A stretch of 64,000 bases of DNA from JBKQVT01 sp052139835 (lineage in GTDB: Bacteria; Planctomycetota; Planctomycetia; Pirellulales; Thermoguttaceae). A program made the position numbers and the translations under genes. The notes below the pieces were generated by a model. The model did not search any database. It saw only the letters and a program-made list of their open reading frames with translations, and was not told where the DNA came from. The number at the start of each line of letters is the position of its first letter. The first letter of the stretch is position 1. This document shows, in pieces, positions 56,993-64,000 of this stretch. The stretch is from the NCBI GenBank assembly GCA_052139835.1, contig JBKQVT010000089.1:39034-103033 (forward strand). Direction: 5' to 3'.

Positions 56993-57976
56993 ATGAAACG
57001 GACCGGTCGAACTCGGCTGCCGGGAGGATGGCCGCTCATATCGGCGGCGATTTTGGGAGTGCTGCTCCTGGGCGGCCCGCGGCTCTTGGGCCAGGCGGTC
57101 CCCGACGGGGACGCGCCCGACGCGCAAGAGGAATCCGACGACGATTCGCCCGACGGAAGCGGGAAGCCCGGGGGTCCGGAAACGGGCGGCGTCGATGTTC
57201 ACGAGGTGCAGCAGGCGGTGCGAAGCGGAGACATCGAGACCGCCCAGGGACTGGTCGAGAAGGCCGCCAAGGCCCATCCCAACTCGCGGGACGTCCTGCT
57301 CTGTCAGGGGTACATGGCCTTCTTGCGGAAGGACTACGCCGAGGCGGAGAAGTGGACGGAGAAGGCCCGCCGCCAGTCGCCCGAGTGGTTTCCCGCCAGC
57401 AACAACCTGGCCCTGGCGCTGTGCGAGGAGAACGACGCCGCGAAGAAACGCCAGGCGCTGGAGTACGCCGCAGCCAACGTCGGGCGTGAACCGGACAACC
57501 CCCACGCCGTTTCCACCCATGCCTGGGTGCTCTACAAGGCCGGCCGCCTGGACGACGCGGAGCGGACCATCGACAAGGCGATCGAGGCCGGAGACGTCTC
57601 CTCCGACACCGCTTACTACGCGGCGCGGATCGCGGTCGATCGCGGCCACAAGACCATGGCAAAGAACCTGTTGGAGGAATCGCTCCGGCGCGCGGATTTC
57701 TTCCCCATGCGGCCGGAGGCCGAAGCGCTCTGGACCGCCCTGAGTCCCGACTCGCCCTATTCCTTCCACGGCGGCGACGGCGTGGTGGTCATCGCCGCCA
57801 AGGTGCAAGTCCGCGACCCCTCCGACGCCGCGAAGGTCCGCGGCGCGGTCGAGGCCGGAAAGGTCCTGAAGATCGTGGCGATGAAGGACGGGCGGTTGCT
57901 GGTGGACGCCGGCGGCCAGACTGGCCGCGGCTGGATCGAGGGCGGCCAGGTAATCAAAGAGCAGAAGGCCCCGTGA
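56993..57976 (+). CDS. exported TPR-repeat protein
   Basis: A 327-residue protein with a signal or anchor segment (PLISAAILGVLLLGGPRLLG), an acidic linker rich in D and E, and about four TPR units (e.g. AHPNSRDVLLCQGYMAFLRKDYAEAEKW, PHAVSTHAWVLYKAGRLDDAERTIDKA). The C-terminal part (about 255-327) has an SH3-like look (VRGAVEAGKVLKIVAMKDGR and GRGWIEGGQV). It is likely a scaffold outside the cytoplasm. GGAAGGAG precedes ATG. Confidence 0.8.
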   Translation: MKRTGRTRLPGGWPLISAAILGVLLLGGPRLLGQAVPDGDAPDAQEESDDDSPDGSGKPGGPETGGVDVHEVQQAVRSGDIETAQGLVEKAAKAHPNSRDVLLCQGYMAFLRKDYAEAEKWTEKARRQSPEWFPASNNLALALCEENDAAKKRQALEYAAANVGREPDNPHAVSTHAWVLYKAGRLDDAERTIDKAIEAGDVSSDTAYYAARIAVDRGHKTMAKNLLEESLRRADFFPMRPEAEALWTALSPDSPYSFHGGDGVVVIAAKVQVRDPSDAAKVRGAVEAGKVLKIVAMKDGRLLVDAGGQTGRGWIEGGQVIKEQKAP

Positions 57977-57995
57977 GGCGGCACGCCACCCAAGG

Positions 57996-58053
57996 CCCCC
58001 TCACCCCCTGCCCCTCTCCGGGCACCAACCGAAGGTTGGTCGGGAGAGGGGGG
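57996..58053. repeat. long CCCCTCTCC variant with CCAACCGAAGGTTGG core, copy 6
   Basis: Near-identical to the copy at 38884-38939: CCCCTCTCC..., inner CCAACC-gaa-GGTTGG and closing GGAGAGGGG. Lies between the TPR gene and the convergent DUF3467 gene. Confidence 0.8.
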
Positions 58054-58070
58054 GACTCCTCGGCCGCCTG

Positions 58071-58457
58071 CTAACCGCGCTGCGGCAGGTCGCCGGCCAC
58101 GGCGGGCTGACCGGCACGCTGCAGGTGCGGCTGCACCCGCCGCTGCACGTCGGTCTCCAACACGCCGAAGGTGGCCTCGTGCCGCTGGATCGTCAGTTGC
58201 AGGGCGTGCAGCATCCGCTTGGCCGTGTAATAATTGGTGATAATCCTCTGCGTGATCGCGATCGGCTCCGTCGGCGTGCCGAAGAGCTGCGAGGTGAGGC
58301 CGAAGTCGATGATCAACTCCTCGGGCGTGCCGGTGACGCGGCAGAAATTGGCGTACAGCGGGATCGCCTTCGAGTCGTCGATGTGAATCTGCTGCCGGGC
58401 CGCGGCCTCGGCGGGGGGAACGGGATCCTTTTCGGGTCGATCGAGAGACGAGGTCAC
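58071..58457 (-). CDS. DUF3467 protein
   Basis: A 128-residue protein. The core (IHIDDSKAIPLYANFCRVTGTPEELIIDFGL) then (EPIAITQRIITNYYTAKRMLHALQLTIQRHEATFG) matches the small DUF3467 family found in planctomycetes and others. Function unknown. GTG 58457 has AAGGAG at a good distance. Its terminal 25 residues are not typical of the family. Confidence 0.85.
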   Translation of the reverse strand: MTSSLDRPEKDPVPPAEAAARQQIHIDDSKAIPLYANFCRVTGTPEELIIDFGLTSQLFGTPTEPIAITQRIITNYYTAKRMLHALQLTIQRHEATFGVLETDVQRRVQPHLQRAGQPAVAGDLPQRG

Positions 58458-58559
58458 GGACTGCTCCTTTGTTCGTGGTGGACGGTGCTCGGGTCACTCA
58501 AGGCGTGATTATAGACGACTCTCGGCCCCAAGGAAAGCGGGGGCGCTGCCGGCCCACGT

Positions 58560-61500
58560 TTATCCCTGGTCCAAACCCGCCAGGACTTCCTGGACGTACC
58601 TTTCCACGGGGAATTCGGCATAGTGGACCAGCCGGCGGCGCTGGATCCTGCCATTGGCGGCCCCGGTGCCGTCGTTGGCCTCCTGGGCGGCGGCAATTTC
58701 GCGGTCGAACTTGGCCAGCACGTCGCGCGAATGGTCGCGCCCCTCCTGATAGAAGTGCTCGGCTTCGCTGCCGTGCTCGGCGACCGCGGCATCGAGCCTG
58801 GCCAGCAAGTCGTCGCTAAGGCGATGATTCGACTCCTCGGCCGTCGCGGCGAACTCGCGCAACTGCCCGATCCAGGTGAAGATCTGCTGCTGGGAGGGCG
58901 AATAGGAGGTTCCGGGACCGGCCGCCTTGGGAATCCTCGCCAGCAAGTCCAGCAGGGTGTTGCCTCCCGCCGCGTATCTGCGCATCTCGAAGCGCAGCCA
59001 GGCCAGGCCTTGCAGGGGAAAGAGCAAGGCCGGCTTATCGACTTTCAGTTTATCGAGGTGCGTGACGGCGGCTTCGTGGTCCTTGGCCTTGATGAGAATC
59101 AGGCCGTAAAGAATGCGGGGTTCGATCTCCTTCTCGGCCAGTTTCGTGGCCTCGTTGAACTTCGACTCGGCGGCCTTCGGATCGACTTTGGCCGGCTCCA
59201 GGAGGGCAGCCAGCTCGCGGATCGCGGCCTTCGCCTCCTCGCTGAGCCGGGGCGGGGTGGCGTCGGGAAGGACGAGCTTGGGGGTCTCGGCGACCTTCAA
59301 CTCGCGGTCGGCGGCCTCCATGGTCTTCTTCAGGAACTCGAAGAGTTCCGTGGCCTCGACGCGGCCGTCGCGATTGGCGTCGGCCCGCCCGCTGTAGCCT
59401 TCCGCCAGGCACCAGCCGAAGAGGCCGTGGTTCTTGGCCGGCCACGCATGGCCGCGCTCGCCGGCCTGGCAGCTTGTCACGGCGGTGACGGTTCGCAGCG
59501 GGGAGCGGCCGGGCGGACTCTTCAGCGAGGCGAGCATCTCGGCGGTGGACGGCTCGGCGGCCGAATCGGCCTCTTTCCCCCCCTGGCAGCAGTCCAAGAG
59601 CAGGAGTTTCTCCTTGGCCTTGCACGCTTCGAGTTGGTCCACCAGCCATTGCAGCGTCAGGCCCGTGGAGTCGGGGTGCTTGCGGTCGAAGTTTTTCGGC
59701 GCCAGGTAGACGGCGCCCTGGTCGTCCTTGCAGGCGTGGCCGCCGACGTAGACCAACACGCTGGCGTCCTCGCCGATCTTGGCCAACCGCTCGGGAATGC
59801 CCTGTTCGAGCCGGACGCGGCTCTCGTCGACGAAGAGGACGGCCTGGTCGGCGGGCACCTTGTAGCGTTTCACCAGCACGTCGGCCAGCAGCGTGGCGTC
59901 GGCCACCGCGTAGTCCAGGGGCGGCAGCGTCTTATCCTCATAATCCTGCGTGCCCACGATGATCGCCCAGCGGCTGGCGTCCGCCCCGCGGCGGGCCGCC
60001 ACGGTGAGGGCCTCGGGGTTGCGGTCCGCGGCCGGGCCGCCGTGCGTCAGCTCGGCCGTGTCGCCCACCCGCAGGTCAGCCAGCGCCACGTCCTCCTCCC
60101 CGAGGGTGATCTTGCAGCTTGGCCCCACGCGGTACGTGATCGGCGTGCTATCTCCTTCATGCAGCACGTCGAGCGTGTTTTCCGTGATCCGCTTGATCAC
60201 GCCGCCCAGGCGGAGTTCGCGGTGGGCGTCGATCTCGACGATGCGAAGGTCGTGCTTCAGAGCGACCTGGTCGCCCGGCTTCAGGTCGGCCGGCTTGATC
60301 AGCCGCTGGCCGATCTGGGCTGCGCCGTTGAGGCTGATGTTGCACTGATCCGCCCAGGGGAGCGTGAGCCGGTCGCTGTCGGCCCCGTCGCGGGCGATGA
60401 TCAGCTCCTTCTTCTTCAGGTTCACCTCGCGGAGGATCCCCTTGGTGGTGACGATGCGCTGCGCCTCCAGTTCGGTGGCGCGGCGGCCCTTCTCGTCGGG
60501 CGAATGTCGCACCTCCACGCGGTCGCCGACCTGCAGGTCGGCCAGCGTGACGGGTTTCCCCTTCAACTCGCGGCTGCCGTTGAAGCCGATCCGCAAATCG
60601 GCGGGCACTAGGATGCGAAGCTGCTTCCCCTGGCTGTCGCCCTCGTCGATGGCCAGCACGAAGGCGCCTTCGTCCGCCAGGAGCGACTGGATGTGGCCCT
60701 TATCCATCTTCGGCCGCGAAGCCCACACCTCCTTGAACCTGGTCTTGCTGTCCGAATCCTCGCGGTTCTTGATCTCGACCGTGTCGTGCGGCTCCAGCTC
60801 TTGCAACGACGCGGCCGCGCCGTTGATGTAGACCTGGTCCCGCAAGGGGGAAAACTGGATCGGTATGCGCTTCTCCTTCCCCTTGTCGTCCACGGTGTCG
60901 ATGTCGAGTTGGGGAGGGTTCCAATCGGCCATGACCTTGGCCACGACGCCGCGGGTGGGCTGGCGGGGGCGGACGGCGTGTTGTTCCGGCTTTTTATGCA
61001 GGAGCATCACCAGGCAGAGCATGGCGGAAAACGCCGCCGCCGTCACGGCCACGTAGCGCAGCAGCCGCTTGCGGCGGGCCTTGGCCATGCGGGCGGCCTC
61101 CGCGGCCGGGTCGAGTTGCTCGCCCCCGGCCACCTCCGCCCGAGAGTCGCGCCTCAGGTCGCGGAGCGCCTCGGCCGCCGACTGGTAGCGCCGCGCCGGA
61201 TCCTTGACGATCATCTTCTGGACGGCGCGCGCCAGGTCGTCCGGCACGCCCTCGAGGACCTTGCCGATTTCCGGCAGCTTGCGGTCGGCCGCCGCGTGCC
61301 ACATCATCCAGGCGATCTGGCGGTCGCGGCCGAAGGAGCCCAGCCCCGGAAAGAGCGACTCGAACTGCGCCCCGCAGATCAACTCGTAGGCGGAGAAGCC
61401 CAGCGAGTAGAGGTCGCTGGCCGGCCCCACGGCGCCGAACTGCGGATTGATCAGCTCCGGCGCCATGTACTTCGTCGTCCCCTTCACCAGGCTGCCTTCT

Positions 61501-61961
61501 TCATTGCTGGCGCGGCGGGCGAGGCCGAAGTCGCCGAGCTTGACGCGCTGCCGCGCGTCGACCAGCAGGTTGCTGGGCTTCACGTCGCCGTGGATCACGC
61601 CATTTTCGTGGAGGAACTGCAAGGCGGCCAGCGCATCGGTCAACACCACGCGGAGGAAGTCCAGGTCGATGGGCTCCCCCTGGGCCGTCTCCTTCAGGCT
61701 CCCCCGCATCAACTCGAGGATCAGCCAGCCGCGGCTGCGGGTGATGTCGTAGATGGTGACAATGTTGGGATGCTGCAACGAGGCCAGCAGTTGCGCCTCC
61801 TGCCAGTAGCGGGCCAGTTGCCGCTGGTCGGTGAGGAACTGCTGATGCACTTGCTTGATGGCCACCTCGCGCCCCAGCTCGCGGTCGCGGGCACGATAGA
61901 CCGTGGCGAAGTCGCCGGCGGCGATCGTGTCCACGATTTCATAGCGGGGGGCAGGTTCCAT
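58560..61961 (-). CDS. Ser/Thr kinase fused to a caspase-like protease with an EF-hand and TPR-like tail
   Basis: A 1133-residue membrane protein. Residues 1-280: Hanks-type kinase (K36 in VAIKQVH, HGDVKPSN catalytic loop, LGDFGLA, GTTKYMAPE). A membrane helix at about 312-335 (YVAVTAAAFSAMLCLVML). An external part with repeated short beta motifs (ADLQVGDRVEVRH and similar). Then a C14 caspase-like domain with H742 (YVGGHACKD) and C792 (LLLDCCQGG). An EF-hand loop (DANRDGRVEATE) follows, and helical repeats end the protein. HGD in the kinase loop replaces the common HRD. It should sense an external signal through a protease-like domain or control the protease by phosphorylation. ATG 61961 starts the kinase, 11 bases after the upstream stop. 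Confidence 0.88.
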   Translation of the reverse strand: MEPAPRYEIVDTIAAGDFATVYRARDRELGREVAIKQVHQQFLTDQRQLARYWQEAQLLASLQHPNIVTIYDITRSRGWLILELMRGSLKETAQGEPIDLDFLRVVLTDALAALQFLHENGVIHGDVKPSNLLVDARQRVKLGDFGLARRASNEEGSLVKGTTKYMAPELINPQFGAVGPASDLYSLGFSAYELICGAQFESLFPGLGSFGRDRQIAWMMWHAAADRKLPEIGKVLEGVPDDLARAVQKMIVKDPARRYQSAAEALRDLRRDSRAEVAGGEQLDPAAEAARMAKARRKRLLRYVAVTAAAFSAMLCLVMLLHKKPEQHAVRPRQPTRGVVAKVMADWNPPQLDIDTVDDKGKEKRIPIQFSPLRDQVYINGAAASLQELEPHDTVEIKNREDSDSKTRFKEVWASRPKMDKGHIQSLLADEGAFVLAIDEGDSQGKQLRILVPADLRIGFNGSRELKGKPVTLADLQVGDRVEVRHSPDEKGRRATELEAQRIVTTKGILREVNLKKKELIIARDGADSDRLTLPWADQCNISLNGAAQIGQRLIKPADLKPGDQVALKHDLRIVEIDAHRELRLGGVIKRITENTLDVLHEGDSTPITYRVGPSCKITLGEEDVALADLRVGDTAELTHGGPAADRNPEALTVAARRGADASRWAIIVGTQDYEDKTLPPLDYAVADATLLADVLVKRYKVPADQAVLFVDESRVRLEQGIPERLAKIGEDASVLVYVGGHACKDDQGAVYLAPKNFDRKHPDSTGLTLQWLVDQLEACKAKEKLLLLDCCQGGKEADSAAEPSTAEMLASLKSPPGRSPLRTVTAVTSCQAGERGHAWPAKNHGLFGWCLAEGYSGRADANRDGRVEATELFEFLKKTMEAADRELKVAETPKLVLPDATPPRLSEEAKAAIRELAALLEPAKVDPKAAESKFNEATKLAEKEIEPRILYGLILIKAKDHEAAVTHLDKLKVDKPALLFPLQGLAWLRFEMRRYAAGGNTLLDLLARIPKAAGPGTSYSPSQQQIFTWIGQLREFAATAEESNHRLSDDLLARLDAAVAEHGSEAEHFYQEGRDHSRDVLAKFDREIAAAQEANDGTGAANGRIQRRRLVHYAEFPVERYVQEVLAGLDQG

Positions 61962-61972
61962 CGCGTCTTCCC

Positions 61973-62848
61973 TTACTTCAGGTCCCCGGTCCCTTGGAGG
62001 AGCGTTTCGATGCACGTTTCCAGCTCCCGGTCGCTCTTGCGGCCTTCGTCGCCGTCGCCGGTCAGGGGCCGGGTCTCCGTGCCGCGATTGCCGTGGAGCA
62101 TCTTCCGCACCTTCTTATAGCACGCGACTTCCGTCTTGAAGTCCTGGCTGTCGTGGGCCCGCTTCGCCGCGCGGAGAAGCTCCTGGTAGGGCTTTAGCGC
62201 CCGCGGGTCGGCGTTGCCGCCGCCGAAGAAGCGGTCCTCGATGATTTTGCGGGTGGTGTTCTTCTCGCCCGAGTTTTCCGGGCCCGTCGAACTCCAGTTC
62301 CCCAGGGCCAGGACGAGCGAGAGGACCGCGCTGAGGGTCAACGCCCCGTAGAGCACCAGGGGGTTGAGCGACTTGGCTTGGGATTGCGTCTCCGCCTGGT
62401 AGTCGCTTTCCTGCAAGTGGAGGTCGGGCAAACGGCCGTCGACCGCCGGTTTGAGGACCGATTCGGCTGTCTCGGCGGAGATGAAGCGGGCGACCTTGTG
62501 GCCGCCGGCAGCCGAGGGCGGGGCGGCGGCGGGCGGCGGGCGGTCGGCCGCCGGCGGAGAAGGTCGCGGTCGGGACGCGGCCGGCGCGGTGAAGACGGCT
62601 GCCGCCGCAGCGCCGGCCGGGCCGCGGGGTGGCGCGGGCGGCGGGGGCGCGGCGACCGCCGTCTCCTGGCCCGCCCGCGAGCCGCCGCCGGCCGCGGCAG
62701 CCGCTTCCATGGTCCCCGACTCGCCGGTGGCCTCGGGCGGCACCCAGAACCGTCCCGCGCAGCGCGGACACACCGCGTAGCTGCCGGCCTTCTTGTTGGG
62801 AACCAGCAGGTTCTGCTTGCAGCGGGGGCAGTCGATCTTGATCGCCAT
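61973..62848 (-). CDS. zinc-ribbon, proline-rich, single-pass membrane protein
   Basis: A 291-residue protein. N-terminal zinc ribbon (CPRCKQNLLVP...CPRCAGRFWVP), then a long Ala/Pro-rich disordered region (about 40-115), a membrane helix (LVLYGALTLSAVLSLVLALG) and a charged helical C-terminus. No enzyme motif. Lies between tadC (stop and start adjacent) and the kinase-caspase gene (11 bases), so it may work with either, perhaps as a kinase partner. Confidence 0.75.
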   Translation of the reverse strand: MAIKIDCPRCKQNLLVPNKKAGSYAVCPRCAGRFWVPPEATGESGTMEAAAAAGGGSRAGQETAVAAPPPPAPPRGPAGAAAAAVFTAPAASRPRPSPPAADRPPPAAAPPSAAGGHKVARFISAETAESVLKPAVDGRLPDLHLQESDYQAETQSQAKSLNPLVLYGALTLSAVLSLVLALGNWSSTGPENSGEKNTTRKIIEDRFFGGGNADPRALKPYQELLRAAKRAHDSQDFKTEVACYKKVRKMLHGNRGTETRPLTGDGDEGRKSDRELETCIETLLQGTGDLK

Positions 62849-63814
62849 TTACATCGACAATCCAAAGGTGAGGTAATTCAGCAGGAAGGGGCCGATGATA
62901 ATCAGCACCGTGGCGGCCATGACGAGGATGCCGGGCAGGAGCATGTTCACTCCGGCTTCTCCGGCCACCAGCTCGGCCCGCTGCGTCCGCTTGATGCGCA
63001 GCACGTCGGCCTGGGTGCGGAAGATGTGGGCCAGCGGGGTGCCCAGCGTCTCGCCTTGCAGGATCGAGCCGATGATGCTGGTGATTTCGTCATCGTCCAG
63101 GCGGTCGCGCATCGCCTGGAAGGCTTCCACGCGCGTCTTGCCCATGTTCAAATCGGCCAGCACGCGGCCGAACTCCTCGGCCACCGGATGGCCGCGGAAC
63201 TCCTCGACCGCCTGCCGCATGGCGTTGAGGAACGAGGAGCCGGCCTCCATGAGCAAAGTCAACAGGTCCAGCAGGAAGGGTATGCGGCGTTTGATCATCC
63301 GCAAGCGGGCATTGGCCCGCACCGCCAGGCGGTGTCGCAGCCACCAGGCCGTCACGGGCACGGCCGCGACGGTCAAGGCCCAGCCCAGCGGCCCGCTCAG
63401 CCCCAGCAGGCGAAAGAGCACCATCGCGTACAAGGGCACGGCGAAGAGGGCCAGCATCTCGGCGCGGGCGAGGTACTCTTCCGGCAGCCAGAACCGCGGC
63501 AGCCCGGCCGCCTGGATCTGGCGGTGAATCTCCCCCAGGCTCTGCGGGAAGAGGACCCGGTTGAAGTGGGCCAGCAGCGTGATCAGGGGCTGAAAGAGGC
63601 GGTACAGGGGATCGCCGCGCCGCAGCTCGTTGATGCGGCTGACGTCGTAGCGCCATTCGGCGCCTTGGGCAATGTCTTCGCTCTGCAATACCCGCACCAT
63701 CCACCAGCCCAGGACCCCGCCCGCCAGGCCGAAGGCGGCGCAGGCGGCCCACCGCAATCCCGGCGCCGTGGTTGCGTCGGCGGCGGCCAGCAGCGATGAA
63801 AGGAGGAGGGGCAT
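62849..63814 (-). CDS. tadC: TadC-type secretion (T2SF) inner-membrane platform protein
   Basis: A 321-residue protein with the T2SSF domain in its second half: RRIPFLLDLLTLLMEAGSSFLNAMRQAVEEFRGHP and GTPLAHIFRTQADVLRIKRTQRAE, ending in a hydrophobic helix (MLLPGILVMAATVLIIIGPFLL). It is a Tad pilus platform component, relevant to the Flp pilin at 28493. Other tad genes probably lie beyond the right edge on the minus strand's 5' side. Start ATG 63814, weak ribosome site. The last 186 bases of the window show no gene. Confidence 0.85.
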   Translation of the reverse strand: MPLLLSSLLAAADATTAPGLRWAACAAFGLAGGVLGWWMVRVLQSEDIAQGAEWRYDVSRINELRRGDPLYRLFQPLITLLAHFNRVLFPQSLGEIHRQIQAAGLPRFWLPEEYLARAEMLALFAVPLYAMVLFRLLGLSGPLGWALTVAAVPVTAWWLRHRLAVRANARLRMIKRRIPFLLDLLTLLMEAGSSFLNAMRQAVEEFRGHPVAEEFGRVLADLNMGKTRVEAFQAMRDRLDDDEITSIIGSILQGETLGTPLAHIFRTQADVLRIKRTQRAELVAGEAGVNMLLPGILVMAATVLIIIGPFLLNYLTFGLSM

Positions 63815-63868
63815 GGGAGTTGGGGGTTAGGGTCTTAGATCGAGGCTTCGGTGTGGGGCCACGCACAT

Positions 63869-63902
63869 TGTCGGACAATGCAAAATGAAAAATGCAAATT
63901 CA
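63869..63902. repeat. AT-rich GCAAAATGAAAAATGC repeat, copy 2
   Basis: TTGTCGGACAATGCAAAATG then AAAAATGCAAATTCAG. Inverted, it matches the 3' part of the unit at 5796-5832. It marks the AT-rich end of the window before an open-ended gap. Confidence 0.5.
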
Positions 63903-64000
63903 GTAGTTTCTAACATTTTAGGCGGCATGGGCGAGGGCGCGTGCGCGAGGGAAACGGGCTTGAGGAGGTTTTGCAAGTTCTTCCAGACGCACCATGAACT

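Overview
The window looks like a chromosomal segment of an anaerobic, H2-metabolising member of the Planctomycetota. This is an inference. It rests on the high GC content, many secreted or lipoprotein products, a Ser/Thr kinase fused to a caspase-like domain, a DUF3467 protein, and several families of short palindromic intergenic repeats. No rRNA, CRISPR array, integrase or complete insertion sequence was seen. The only tRNA is tRNA-Sec.

Layout. 1-5.7 kb: HAD phosphatase, secreted GH43-like protein, BON protein, NarL-type regulator, a group II intron relic, a secreted unknown and a rhodanese lipoprotein. 5.9-9.2 kb (minus): di-haem cytochrome c peroxidase, Tat-exported metallophosphoesterase and cytochrome c lipoprotein. 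9.6-12.7 kb (plus): sigma-70 factor, a small pair with a clan AA aspartic protease, and a CapA-like protein. 12.7-25.5 kb: a selenium island. On the minus strand it runs double-cubane-cluster protein, two further 2-hydroxyacyl-CoA-dehydratase-like subunits, ATP-dependent activase, SelD (with a Cys-rich N-terminus and a CMD-domain C-terminus), tRNA-Sec, a small membrane protein, a NapH-like polyferredoxin and a secreted protein. selA-selB diverge from it on the plus strand.

The secreted protein at the end of the island appears to be an undescribed selenoprotein. Its apparent stop TGA (12890-12892) is followed by 54 more in-frame codons with a Sec-x3-Cys motif, and by a 7-bp hairpin at SECIS distance. 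A second, weaker CxxU candidate is the small membrane protein next to tRNA-Sec.

25.6-32.8 kb: a small unknown, a histidine kinase/FixJ-type regulator pair, a Flp pilin, a tandem-GGDEF protein and a GH31 glycosidase. 32.9-38.4 kb (minus): a three-gene [FeFe] hydrogenase (NuoE-like, NuoF-GltD fusion, HydA). 39.0-49.2 kb (plus): one tightly overlapped operon joining an HdrC/B-type protein, EtfBA, a membrane Fe-S/cytochrome b oxidoreductase, HdrA and the MvhDGA [NiFe] hydrogenase. 49.3-55.1 kb: an MFS transporter and a group 3b (sulfhydrogenase-type) [NiFe] hydrogenase. 55.5-57.0 kb: a small RHH-like protein and acetate kinase. 57.0-63.8 kb: a TPR protein, a DUF3467 protein, the kinase-caspase-EF-hand protein, a zinc-ribbon protein and TadC.

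Together the genes suggest fermentative growth. Three hydrogenases, flavin-based bifurcation modules and acetate kinase would balance NAD(P)H, ferredoxin, quinone and H2. A low-potential ATP-driven reductase sits inside the selenocysteine machinery.
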